Source of the DNA: Hylemonella gracilis str. Niagara R
GTDB lineage: Bacteria; Pseudomonadota; Gammaproteobacteria; Burkholderiales; Burkholderiaceae_C
Assembly: GCF_000600295.1 (NCBI RefSeq)
Contig: NZ_JEMG01000001.1
Span: 2,859,278-2,923,277, forward strand
Reading direction: 5' to 3'
Length of the DNA stretch: 64,000 bases
Part shown: positions 55,562 to 64,000 of the stretch, one piece after another
Position numbering within the stretch: the first letter of the stretch is position 1
Layout: every line of letters begins with the position of its first letter
Program-made: the position numbers and the translations under genes
Notes under the pieces: model-generated
Told to the model about the DNA's origin: nothing
The model's input: the letters and a program-made list of their open reading frames with translations, nothing else
Databases searched by the model: none

Positions 55562-56245
55562 TTGAAAATTCTCGTCGTCGACGATCACGCCCTGATTCGT
55601 GAAGGTTTGCGCCAGGTTCTGCGCGGGCTGGAAACCGCTGGGGATGGCGATTCCGCCCATGCCGGGGACAAAGAAGTTCCGGCGGAGCCGGTGCAGGTTC
55701 TCGAAGCCGCCTCCTGCGCCCAGGCCTTCGATATCGCCCGAGACACCGACCTGGATCTGGTGCTGCTGGACTACCACCTGCCCGACATGAATGGCCTGGA
55801 AGCGCTGGACGTTTTTGCCCGCCGGCACCCCGACCTGCCCATCATCATGCTGTCGGGCTCCGTGAACCCGCGGGTACGTCAGCAGGTCATGGAGCGCGGA
55901 GGAGCGGCTTTCCTCACCAAATCGGGCATGAGCGACGAACTGCTTTCCGTGACCCGTCTTGTGCTGGCTGGAGGCTCGCCTGCCCTGCCCGCGCCGATGC
56001 CAGCGCTTCCGACCCTGACCCCACGGCAGGAAGAAGTATTGCAACTGCTGCTAGATGGCCTGACCAACAAGGAAATTGGCCGCCTGCTGGATCTGTCCGA
56101 CGAAACGGTGAAAAACCACGTCAGCAACATCCTGCGCTGTTTTGGCGTGGCCACCCGCACCCAGGCCGTCCTGGCCGCGCGCAAGCATGGTTATTACCCG
56201 CGCACGGAAGATGATCCCGGTCTGTCGGCGATGAACGGCCTCTGA
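55562..56245 (+). CDS. LuxR/NarL-type response regulator
   Basis: A 227-residue response regulator. The receiver has the acidic pair VVDDHALIREG, the phospho-acceptor Asp at about 70 (LVLLDYHLPDMNG), and the Lys in FLTKSGMSDE. The LuxR helix-turn-helix is at about 148-212 (LTPRQEEVLQLLLDGLTNKE). A hydrophilic insertion of about 20 residues lies between the first helix and second strand (near residues 24-44), longer than usual. The start is a TTG. It is convergent with the hybrid kinase gene and is its likely partner. Confidence 0.92.
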   Translation: MKILVVDDHALIREGLRQVLRGLETAGDGDSAHAGDKEVPAEPVQVLEAASCAQAFDIARDTDLDLVLLDYHLPDMNGLEALDVFARRHPDLPIIMLSGSVNPRVRQQVMERGGAAFLTKSGMSDELLSVTRLVLAGGSPALPAPMPALPTLTPRQEEVLQLLLDGLTNKEIGRLLDLSDETVKNHVSNILRCFGVATRTQAVLAARKHGYYPRTEDDPGLSAMNGL

Positions 56246-56278
56246 GTCCATCAAACCCCGGGCCGAGCGTTCGCCAGC

Positions 56279-58426
56279 CTACATGCTCAACGCTTGGTTC
56301 TGGCTGAGACGCCTCAGCAGCGTGCGTAGCTTGGCCGGGCGCACGGGCTTGTGCAGCAAAGGCAAGCTGATCTCACGGCAAAGCTGGATCAGATCGGGAT
56401 CGGTATCCCCGCTCATCAGCGCTGCTGGCAAATCAGGGCGCAGGACCTGCGCCGGTCCCGCGAGCCGCCGCATCTGCTGGCGCACCCCTTGCACCGCCCA
56501 CATGCCGTTTTCTCCCGCCCGCAGGCGGTAGTCGCTCAGCAGCACATCGGGCTCGAACCCATCCTCGATGACCGCCAGCGCATCCCGCAGGCTTTCGACC
56601 ACCGCCACCGTGCAGCCCCAGGAATGCAACAAGCCGTCCAGGGCATGGGCCGAGGCGCCATCGTCCTCGATCACCAGCACGCGCAAGCCCCGCAGATCGT
56701 CGGGGCCGCGCGCGGGCTCCACGGCAGGGGGCACGAATTGGCGCTCCCCCTCGGGCGCGAGCGGGAGTTCCAGCGTGAAGCGGGTGCCTCGGCGCAAGCG
56801 GGACGTCAGACGCAAGGGATGGCCAAGCAGGCGGGCCGTGCGGTGCACGATGTTCAAGCCCAGGCCCAGGCCCTTGCTACGGTCGCGCTCGGGGTTGCCG
56901 ATCTGGTAGAACTCCCGAAAGATATCCTCTTGGTGTTCCGGGGCAATGCCCACGCCCGTGTCCCAGACTTCTATCAACACCTTGTCGCCTGCACCCGCGC
57001 TCCCATCGCTCATAACGCGACGCACCCTACAGGACAGCAGCACACCGCCCTCGCTGGTGTAACGCAAGGCATTGCTCAACAGATTGAGAAGGATGCGATG
57101 CAGCAAGGCGGGGTCAGTGCGCACCCAGAGCTCCGCGCCGCGCGGCTGGCGTACCCTAAAGTGCAGACCCTTGTCCTGCGCCACAGGAAGCAGCGCACCG
57201 CGCAGCTGGGCCAGCAGGGGCGCCAGCGGCACGGGGCGGACCTGTGCCTGCACCGCGTCAGCGTCGAGCCGAGACACATCCAGCAAGGCGTCAAGCAGGT
57301 CCTGCATGGCGCGTACCGAAGCTTCCAGATTGCCGATCAGTCGGCGTGTCTCCGCATCATGCGGCAGTTGCGTCAGACGTGCCACGAACATGCCCAGGGC
57401 ATGGATGGGTTGGCGCAGGTCATGGCTGGCCGCCGCGAGGAAACGGGACTTGGCCTGGGTGGCCAACTCGGCCTCCTCCTTGCGGGCGCGCAATTCCGTC
57501 GTCGCCTGAGCAACGCGCTGCTCCAACTCTTCATGGTGGCGTTGCAGGCGTTCGGCCATCTGGTTCAAGCCTTGCTGCAAGGCGCGCAAGGGATCGTCGG
57601 GCAGCAGCTCCCCGCGCACGGACAGATCACCGGCGCCGATGCGCCCGATCATGCGCGACACCCGCAATATGGGAAGCACCACGCCCCGCCCGAGCAACCA
57701 GGCCATCAACAGGCCCAGCAGCAGTCCGCCACCCATCACGGCCAACCCGATTCCCAGCATGAAACGGCTGCGTTGCGCCAAGACCTCGCGGGAAATCTCC
57801 ACCATCACGTAGCCCAGCACCCCAGTTGCACCGAGTTCCGGACCGTTGACCTCGCCCTCATAGACCTCGTCCAGACGAAGCCGGGAAGAATGCACCGGCT
57901 GAACCAGGAACTCATCGCCGCTGGACGGATCGATCCAACGCCATGCACGTCCATCCAGAGGCAGGAAATCTGCGGGCAGATACAGATCCTCCAAGCCCAT
58001 GATGACGCGGGGCGTCAGGCTGCTTGGTTCCAGCCGAACACTGCCCGAAGCGGCCAGCACCTGACCCTGGGCGTCGAGAACCAGGACCATGCGCACGCCC
58101 GACTCACGCATGGCCCCCGCGGTCAGCGCCTGCAGGTTCTCCAGATTGGCCGCAAAAAGCCCATACTCGCTAGCGCTGGCGACTTGACGCGCCAGCGTGC
58201 GGGTCCACTGCTGGTGCGCGTCGTCCAGATCGTCATAACGTCCACTCAAGAACACCCCCGACAACACCAGGGTGACGAGCGTGACCGGCAGCATGGCGGC
58301 CAAGGCCATGCGGGCGCGGATGTCTCTCAGCAGGCTGAAGGGCACGAATCGCAAGAGCAAAGCCGAAAGGTGCCGCCCCAGGAAACGCCCGAGCGTGTGG
58401 GAAAGCTTGCACCGAGGCATCCGCAT
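56279..58426 (-). CDS. Hybrid sensor histidine kinase with C-terminal receiver
   Basis: A 715-residue membrane kinase. Two membrane helices (about 41-61 and 221-245) enclose a periplasmic sensor of about 160 residues. HAMP and coiled coil follow, then the H-box SRFLAAASHDLRQPIHALG with His at about 335, the ATPase domain (LLNLLSNALRYTSEGG, VWDTGVGIAP, KGLGLGLNIVHR), and a C-terminal receiver with VIEDDGASAHALDGLL and the Asp in VLLSDYRL. The ATG at 58426 overlaps the TGA of the preceding binding-protein gene (TGATG). The binding protein may present a ligand to the periplasmic domain. Confidence 0.93.
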   Translation of the reverse strand: MRMPRCKLSHTLGRFLGRHLSALLLRFVPFSLLRDIRARMALAAMLPVTLVTLVLSGVFLSGRYDDLDDAHQQWTRTLARQVASASEYGLFAANLENLQALTAGAMRESGVRMVLVLDAQGQVLAASGSVRLEPSSLTPRVIMGLEDLYLPADFLPLDGRAWRWIDPSSGDEFLVQPVHSSRLRLDEVYEGEVNGPELGATGVLGYVMVEISREVLAQRSRFMLGIGLAVMGGGLLLGLLMAWLLGRGVVLPILRVSRMIGRIGAGDLSVRGELLPDDPLRALQQGLNQMAERLQRHHEELEQRVAQATTELRARKEEAELATQAKSRFLAAASHDLRQPIHALGMFVARLTQLPHDAETRRLIGNLEASVRAMQDLLDALLDVSRLDADAVQAQVRPVPLAPLLAQLRGALLPVAQDKGLHFRVRQPRGAELWVRTDPALLHRILLNLLSNALRYTSEGGVLLSCRVRRVMSDGSAGAGDKVLIEVWDTGVGIAPEHQEDIFREFYQIGNPERDRSKGLGLGLNIVHRTARLLGHPLRLTSRLRRGTRFTLELPLAPEGERQFVPPAVEPARGPDDLRGLRVLVIEDDGASAHALDGLLHSWGCTVAVVESLRDALAVIEDGFEPDVLLSDYRLRAGENGMWAVQGVRQQMRRLAGPAQVLRPDLPAALMSGDTDPDLIQLCREISLPLLHKPVRPAKLRTLLRRLSQNQALSM

Positions 58427-59571
58427 CACAGCCCCCCCGTTCGCGGGCAAGCGCGCGCTGAACCGTCCCGCACGTCTGGACAACGTTCCGACCTGCGCTC
58501 CAGTCCGGACCGAAGCTCCAACCGGCGCAAACGCTCGGCCAGCGCCACCGCGTCCAGTTGCAGCCCAAGGGAGCGGGCCACATGCGCATTCACGTTGACC
58601 TCGAACAAGGGGGAATGCTGCGGGGGACCGAAGCCCCGCGGGCCACCTTCCAGCTCTGACAAGGCGTCCCTCGCCAGCAGGGCCACCTGCGCGCCGATCT
58701 GCTCCGGCGTGGTGTAGAGCGCCAACAAGGCTCCCGCGCGTGCGTACGCGGGCGAGAAGGCCTGCATCGGCACCTTGGCACGAAAGGAGGTCAGCAGGAT
58801 GTTCTGGATGGTGTGGCTGTTGTAGATCTGCGGGTCCGCCATGGCCAGCAACACATCCGATTCATCCAGCACCTGCTTCAACCCAGGGAAGAGGGGATCA
58901 CCGGCATCTACCCGGGCGCTGACCAGGTGCAAGCCGCGCTCACGCGCCAGTTCGGCCAGTTGCGCTTCCGTCCGCCCCGCGTCCGGCGAGGTGCCGAGCA
59001 ATACACCCACGCGCCGGGCCCGCGGCAAGGCCAGACGGATCAGATCCAGCTGACGCCCCAGGGGTTGGTTCAGGTACAAGGCCGAGAAATCCGGTCCAGC
59101 TTGCCGACCCGTCTCGCGCATCAGGTATTCGAAACTCTGGCGTGGCAACAAAGTGCACAAGGCCAGGGTGTTCTGGTTCAAAGCGGCCGCTTTCTGGCGC
59201 GCCAGCTGGGCACAAGCCTGCACGCCCAAGGCAATGTGCAACCGTGGCGCGGCTTGCCCGGCTCTGGACAGAGTCGCGCCATCACGCGCCTCCACATGGA
59301 CAAAGACGACCGTTTTTCCGTCCTGCCGCAAGATGTCGGCCAAAGAACGCTCAAAGGCCAGCGCGGCCTGTTCATAGGCTTCTCCAGCGCCGCCGGACAC
59401 TGCCACCAACACCGACGCTGGGGGCTGCGAAGGCGAAACAGTTGCAGAGGGAAGAGTTTGTGCGAACGCACCCGCCAGCCCCTGCGCCAAGCAGCACAGC
59501 CCGACCAGGGCGCGAAACCGATCGCCCAGGAGAGCCTTCAAGACAAGAGGACAGGCAAGCACGTTCACCAC
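58426..59571 (-). CDS. PF04392-type periplasmic substrate-binding protein
   Basis: A 381-residue exported protein with a signal peptide (cleavage near AFA) and an ABC substrate-binding fold of the PF04392/TrpX type: LHIALGVQACAQLARQ, ARRVGVLLGTSPDAGRTEAQ, SDVLLAMADPQIYN and ALYTTPEQIGAQVALLA. No ABC permease or ATPase gene is adjacent, and it sits between a TonB receptor and a hybrid kinase. I infer a sensing rather than transport role. The gene is six bases downstream of the receptor gene and overlaps the kinase start. Confidence 0.83.
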   Translation of the reverse strand: MVNVLACPLVLKALLGDRFRALVGLCCLAQGLAGAFAQTLPSATVSPSQPPASVLVAVSGGAGEAYEQAALAFERSLADILRQDGKTVVFVHVEARDGATLSRAGQAAPRLHIALGVQACAQLARQKAAALNQNTLALCTLLPRQSFEYLMRETGRQAGPDFSALYLNQPLGRQLDLIRLALPRARRVGVLLGTSPDAGRTEAQLAELARERGLHLVSARVDAGDPLFPGLKQVLDESDVLLAMADPQIYNSHTIQNILLTSFRAKVPMQAFSPAYARAGALLALYTTPEQIGAQVALLARDALSELEGGPRGFGPPQHSPLFEVNVNAHVARSLGLQLDAVALAERLRRLELRSGLERRSERCPDVRDGSARACPRTGGL

Positions 59572-59577
59572 GGCTGT

Positions 59578-61728
59578 TCAGAACTCCACTTGCAAGGACA
59601 GAAACACACGGCGCTGGAAACGGATCTCGGGCACATCGTCCGCGTCCGCGCCATCCAGGTTCTGCATCGTCAAGGCCAGTTCAGCCTGCCTGCCCATGCG
59701 GTCAGGTGTCCCTAGGCGCAGGAACTTGGCCAGCCGCGCGTCGACACGGGTGTGGGACGGCGCAACATCCGTGTCGTTCGGATAAACGCGCTCGCCCATG
59801 TAGTAATCCCATATGCTGAAATTCCAGCCTCGCGGCAGACGCTGAGCAAAGAGCAGGCTGTGGCTATGGTGCTCGGGCAGCTCCGTGCGCCGGATGAGTT
59901 GCTCGCTGGTGAACTGCGCGTGGCTGTAGCGCAGTTGGGCGCCACGCCATGGCTGCCAGAGCAGTTGCATCTCCGCACCTTGTAAGTCGTAGTCCGGGCC
60001 GTTGACGTAGGTGAAGACTCGGCCATTGCTCGACAGCTGCCCTCCCTGCTTGCTGGCACGCTGGTCCACGATCACCCCATGCACCCTCTCCTGGAAGACG
60101 CGCAGATCAAAACTCAGGGCATTGCCTGCGTCCACCAACCAGCCCAGCTCGACGCTTTCGACGCGTTCAGGGCGTGATGGGTCACCCAGGGCCGCGTCGT
60201 ATTCATACCCAATAACCTCTCCCGTTTGCGGGTCGTGGTAGCGCACATCCGCCTTGCGCTCGAACATGCTCGCGGGGCGAAAGGCCCTGGAAACGCCCGC
60301 ACGCAGGGTATGACGGGCCAGGCCGGTCTGCCCTGCGTTCCAACTCAGCATGAGGCGGGGCGCAACTTCATTGTTCCGGGTCATGTTGCTACGCTCAATC
60401 AGTGCCCCTGCATTGACCAGCCAATCGCCAGCGAAGTGCCATTCGACATTGCCAAAGAGCCGAGTGAAGTTCTCGACATAGGGTCGGTTCGTGGCATACA
60501 GGGCCTGAGACTCGGATGCCTCGCGCCGCAACTCTCCGCCCCAGACACCCCGCAAGGTCGGACTGAGACGCCGGGTTTGCTGGGCCAGGAGGTTGGTACT
60601 GCCCGTGCCACCGCTGCGGTCATACAACACCCCCGCCCCATCCTGCCCCATGGGAGGATGGGGCATGGTGCCACGCTCCTTTTCCACCACACGCTCGTCG
60701 GTATGGGACAGTTGCACGGACAGATCGGTGTTTTCGTCCTGATTGCGATTCCAGTCCAGTTGCGCATAGGACGTGGTGATGCCTCGCCGGTGCAAGCCGG
60801 GAAAGTCGTAGTACTTGCCGATCCAGCTCTGGATACGGCTTTGCCCGGCTCGCAAACTCAGTTGGTCCGTCTCGCTGTAGTTCGCGTCCGCACGCAGATT
60901 GACGCGCTGGACTTCAACCGGTCCGCCCGCACCCTGCAGACCATCATCGAGTCGTTGGTCGACGCTCAAGCGCCAACCTGTGAACCCAGTTCCATCTCTT
61001 GGGTCGTCCGGCATGGCGGCGGTGGACGCCGCACGTCCGACCACGCCTCCCAACCTGACCCCCCAGTCTTCGACACCCGCGCCATCGCGCCCCACACCCC
61101 GCGTCAAGCGCGCCATCCCCCCCTGTGTGTCCACCAGATCGCGGGTAATGATATTGATGCTGCCCAGGAAGGCCCGCGCACCGTAGGTGGCGGAGTTGGG
61201 ACCACGGAAGATCTCGATACGTTCGATGTCATCCAGAGCCACGGTCTGCAAGCCTGGTCCGACGCTGCCGCCCAGATGCAGTGAATAGACCGAACGACCG
61301 TCCACCAGCAACTGCATCTGGTTCGGAAACGTGGAGCGTAAGCCGTGGTAACTGCCTGCGGAGGCACCCTCCTCGAATGAGTTGGACACAAAAAAACCTG
61401 GAACCAGGCGCAGCAGATCGGCCACGTCGCGGACCCCACTGGCGCCGATGGTCTCGCGGTCGATCACCGTGACCGCGCCCGGCACTTCATCGAGTCGTTG
61501 CGGCAGGCGCGAAACGGTGAGCACGACAGGCAACTGCGGCTCGAGATAGTCCTGCTCGGACAGCAAACCCGCCGACACGGCATTCGCCGCCAGGACAACC
61601 GGCGAATCGGAATCAGGGGGAAATAACTCCAATGGGGACGGGGAAGCCACCGACGGGGCGCCAAAGGAGGACTTGCATGCCAAGCCCAACAGCAGCAAGG
61701 CCAGGAAAGCACGAAGCGGACGGGCCAT
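59578..61728 (-). CDS. TonB-dependent outer-membrane receptor (copy 2 of tandem pair)
   Basis: A 716-residue TonB-dependent receptor with a signal peptide (MARPLRAFLALLLLGLACKS). The plug domain has VTVIDRETIGASGVRDVADL, LVPGFFVSNSFEEG, MQLLVDGRSVYSLHLGG, DDIERIEIFRGPNSATYGAR and GSINIITRDL. The 22-strand barrel ends with RRVFLSLQVEF. It is paralogous to the receptor encoded upstream at 61860. The TonB-box region near the mature N-terminus is unclear. BtuB-like overall; substrate unknown. The ATG at 61728 is chosen over a TTG at 61740. Confidence 0.9.
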   Translation of the reverse strand: MARPLRAFLALLLLGLACKSSFGAPSVASPSPLELFPPDSDSPVVLAANAVSAGLLSEQDYLEPQLPVVLTVSRLPQRLDEVPGAVTVIDRETIGASGVRDVADLLRLVPGFFVSNSFEEGASAGSYHGLRSTFPNQMQLLVDGRSVYSLHLGGSVGPGLQTVALDDIERIEIFRGPNSATYGARAFLGSINIITRDLVDTQGGMARLTRGVGRDGAGVEDWGVRLGGVVGRAASTAAMPDDPRDGTGFTGWRLSVDQRLDDGLQGAGGPVEVQRVNLRADANYSETDQLSLRAGQSRIQSWIGKYYDFPGLHRRGITTSYAQLDWNRNQDENTDLSVQLSHTDERVVEKERGTMPHPPMGQDGAGVLYDRSGGTGSTNLLAQQTRRLSPTLRGVWGGELRREASESQALYATNRPYVENFTRLFGNVEWHFAGDWLVNAGALIERSNMTRNNEVAPRLMLSWNAGQTGLARHTLRAGVSRAFRPASMFERKADVRYHDPQTGEVIGYEYDAALGDPSRPERVESVELGWLVDAGNALSFDLRVFQERVHGVIVDQRASKQGGQLSSNGRVFTYVNGPDYDLQGAEMQLLWQPWRGAQLRYSHAQFTSEQLIRRTELPEHHSHSLLFAQRLPRGWNFSIWDYYMGERVYPNDTDVAPSHTRVDARLAKFLRLGTPDRMGRQAELALTMQNLDGADADDVPEIRFQRRVFLSLQVEF

Positions 61729-61859
61729 GGAATACAACAAGGGTCAGATTGGATCAACGCGGGTACAAACCGTGACTTCCACATTCCCCGTAAGGCTCAT
61801 TTTGCCCCAGCCACGCCGAACTTCGGCCCCCATGCACAAACTGTGCGGACGCAGGCGCA

Positions 61860-64000
61860 TCAGTATCCGAACTGCAGCATCAGGAACACCCGGCGCTGGA
61901 AATACTGTGGATAGCTCTTGCTGTGGTCCGCGTCATCGCCGTCGATGTTCTGCCAGGTCATTGACAGCTCAGCCTGCCGCCCCGCCCACCAGCGCTCGTC
62001 CAGCCGCAAGGTCTTGGCCAGCCGTAGATCCACCCGACTGTAGGGCGGCGCAAGGGCCACGGAATTTGGGTAGATGCGGTCCCCAATTTGGTATGCGAAG
62101 GCACTGGCGCTCATGTCCCAGGGCAGGCGCTGGATGTACATCAGGCTCTGACTGCGGTGCCTGGGGACCGCACGCCCCCGAGAACTTTGCGACATGCTCA
62201 TGCGCTGACTGCTTTGGAATTGCGTCCATGCGTAATGCCACCGCGCGCCCGGCCAAGGGGACCAACGCAGTTGCGCTTCCGCGCCACGCACGTCGAAGTC
62301 GTCCCCATTGACGAAGGTGAAAACCTTGGGATCGCCTTGGGCCACGCCGCCGGTCTTGGGTTCGAATTTGTCGACCACCACCCCATGCAGTTGCTCTTCG
62401 AACAAGCGCAGATCGAAGCTGAAGACGGCGCTGCTCTCCACCAACCATCCCAGTTCCTTCACATCGATGCGCTCAGGCCTCGTCGGATTCCCCAGCGAGG
62501 CGTCATAAAGATAGCCGAGGTCTTGGCCAGTTTGCGGATCCCGAAAGCGGATGTCGGCGTGGCGTTCGAAGACACTGACGGACCGGAAAGCGCGTGACAT
62601 GCCGGCGCGCAGGGTATGACGCGCGCCCTCCCACTCGGCCACGCGCCAGTTGGTCATCAGACGCGGAGCGAATTCGTCCTCGTCCGTGAGGCTGCTACGC
62701 TCGGTCAGCACACCGGCGTTCAGCAGCCAGTCCTGCGCGAATCGCCATTCAACGTTGACGAAGAGGCGAGCGAAATCCTCGATGAAGGCCTCGCGGGTGC
62801 TGTAGAGCGCCGCCGAGACGGTTTCCTCACGGCGCCATTCCCCCCCCCAGACCCCGCGCAAGCCCGGGTCGACGCGCAGGGTGTGTTGAACCAGGAGGTT
62901 GGTGCTGCGCGCCTGCCCGCTGAAATTCCACGGAATGTCGTGGTGCATCTGGCCGGTGATCGGCGAAGGCGAGTCGAAATAAGTGAGCTGCCGCACGGCC
63001 TCGTCGGTGTGGGACAACTGCACCAGAAGATCGCTGTCCTCGCCCAGGGAACGGCGCCAGTCGGCCTGCACGTACCTCGTCGTGAAGGTGCGCGTGTGCG
63101 GCTCCGGAACCACGTCCTCACGGCCTATCCCATGGTCGATCTCGCTTTGTCCCGCACGCAGTTCGAGTTGATCCCGCATGCTGGCAACCATGTCCGCACG
63201 CAGATTGACGCGCTGCACGGTCAATGGGCCGCTGGCACCGCGCAGGTTGTCATCGCGTCGGCGATCCGCGCTCAAGCGCCAGCCGGACAGACCCAGACCG
63301 GGGTTCAGCGAGGCCGGACTACCACCGGCCAGGCGCAAGCCCCAGTCATCCACGCCTGCGCCGTGCTCGCCCAGGCCACGCGTGACGCGCGCCATCACAC
63401 CTTGCGTGTCCGGCACATCGCGCGTGACGATGTTGACGCTGCCCAGAAAGGCACGCGCGCCATAGGTGGCCGAGTTGGAGCCACGATAGATTTCGATGCG
63501 CTCAATATCGTCCAAGGCCACGGTCTGCAAGCCTGGACCCGTGCTGCCCGCCAAGTACAGGGAATACACCGAACGGCCGTCCACCATCAGCTGCATCTGG
63601 TTCGGAAATGTGGTGCGGATCGGGCTGTGGTAACTGGCGGCGGCGGTACCGTCTTCGTAGGCATTCGAGACAGCGAACCCCGGCACCAGGCGCAACAGGT
63701 CCACCACGTCCCGAGCACCACTGGCCTGGATCATCTGCCGGTCGATCACGGTGACCGCCCCAGGGATTTCATCCAACCGTTGTGGCAGGCGCGACACGGA
63801 AAGCACAAGGGGCACTTGAACGTCCAGATAGTCCTGCTCGGAAGGCGGCGGTGCTGCGAGGTCTGGCCCCGCTGGGGCCCCCGGCAGGGTATCGGGCATG
63901 GGCACATGGAACTCGGACGCAGGTTCCGTGGCCTGGGCGGCGGCAGGCGGCACCAACAACATGCCGATCGACAGCAGCAGCGCAGGGTAAGCACCGATGA
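61860..64000 (-). CDS. TonB-dependent outer-membrane receptor (copy 1, 5' end beyond window)
   Basis: About 712 residues are visible; the frame stays open to the right edge. The residues before the in-window ATG at 63962 read as the hydrophobic part of a signal peptide (GAYPALLLSIGMLLVPPAAA, then QA), so the true start is probably just outside. Plug motifs parallel copy 2: VTVIDRQMIQASGARDVVDL, MQLMVDGRSVYSLYLAG, DDIERIEIYRGSNSATYGAR, GSVNIVTRDV. It ends in RRVFLMLQFGY. It is 131 bases upstream of the second receptor gene in the same direction. Confidence 0.88.
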   Translation of the reverse strand, partial: IGAYPALLLSIGMLLVPPAAAQATEPASEFHVPMPDTLPGAPAGPDLAAPPPSEQDYLDVQVPLVLSVSRLPQRLDEIPGAVTVIDRQMIQASGARDVVDLLRLVPGFAVSNAYEDGTAAASYHSPIRTTFPNQMQLMVDGRSVYSLYLAGSTGPGLQTVALDDIERIEIYRGSNSATYGARAFLGSVNIVTRDVPDTQGVMARVTRGLGEHGAGVDDWGLRLAGGSPASLNPGLGLSGWRLSADRRRDDNLRGASGPLTVQRVNLRADMVASMRDQLELRAGQSEIDHGIGREDVVPEPHTRTFTTRYVQADWRRSLGEDSDLLVQLSHTDEAVRQLTYFDSPSPITGQMHHDIPWNFSGQARSTNLLVQHTLRVDPGLRGVWGGEWRREETVSAALYSTREAFIEDFARLFVNVEWRFAQDWLLNAGVLTERSSLTDEDEFAPRLMTNWRVAEWEGARHTLRAGMSRAFRSVSVFERHADIRFRDPQTGQDLGYLYDASLGNPTRPERIDVKELGWLVESSAVFSFDLRLFEEQLHGVVVDKFEPKTGGVAQGDPKVFTFVNGDDFDVRGAEAQLRWSPWPGARWHYAWTQFQSSQRMSMSQSSRGRAVPRHRSQSLMYIQRLPWDMSASAFAYQIGDRIYPNSVALAPPYSRVDLRLAKTLRLDERWWAGRQAELSMTWQNIDGDDADHSKSYPQYFQRRVFLMLQFGY

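Noticed and set aside
56351-58717. 788-codon plus-strand open frame opposite the hybrid kinase
   Set aside because: Overlaps the well-supported kinase and binding-protein genes; low-complexity composition.

Overview
The window is GC-rich and tightly packed. Gene families, gene order (ilvI-ilvH-ilvC-pssA-leuA, aat-ate, glnB-nadE, ppa/hppA) and the exosortase-B/PEP-CTERM exopolysaccharide locus point to a betaproteobacterium of the order Burkholderiales, probably Comamonadaceae or a nearby group. That placement is inferred from gene families and synteny only. No rRNA, insertion sequence, phage or CRISPR array is visible. One tRNA (Pro, UGG) is present. No gap without a gene exceeds about 300 bases.

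Layout. 1-5247: a sugar-acid utilisation operon on the minus strand (TRAP binding protein, IlvD/Edd dehydratase, FAH-fold protein, start of a TRAP small permease) with a divergent LysR regulator. 5296-11803: housekeeping genes (acs, UPF0114 membrane protein, class I fumarase, murI, rhomboid protease), with a cluster of hairpins at the LysR/acs junction. 12029-14478: small stress-type or membrane proteins, a Crp/Fnr regulator that seems to start at ATT, and a PEP-CTERM-like secreted protein. 14598-33089: an exopolysaccharide island. It has a sugar-nucleotide transferase, the LuxR-type regulator EpsA, a priming glycosyltransferase, EpsL, EpsD, EpsE, EpsF, EpsG, exosortase B, EpsI, a polymerase-like protein, two GT4 transferases, a GH5 hydrolase, an acyltransferase, a flippase and a WecG/TagA/CpsF transferase, mostly joined by overlapping stop and start codons.

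33355-38135: a repeat-bearing Cys protein, a DUF883-like protein, tRNA-Pro, two aminoacyl-tRNA:protein transferases, an IclR regulator and a D,D-endopeptidase (PBP7 type). 38394-44754: leucine/isoleucine/valine biosynthesis with pssA. leuA is preceded by a Leu-rich 18-residue leader ORF followed by an attenuator-type terminator. 45005-55321: RDD protein, dgkA, LOG, glnB, nadE, a FemAB-like protein, an MCP, cheW, soluble ppa and a membrane H+-pyrophosphatase with the K+-independent signature.

55562-64000: a LuxR-type response regulator convergent with an operon encoding two tandem TonB-dependent receptors, a PF04392-type periplasmic binding protein and a hybrid histidine kinase. This looks like an outer-membrane-to-cytoplasm sensing module without ABC permease or ATPase genes next to it, and is the best candidate here for an incompletely described system. 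The leu leader is the clearest new regulatory element.
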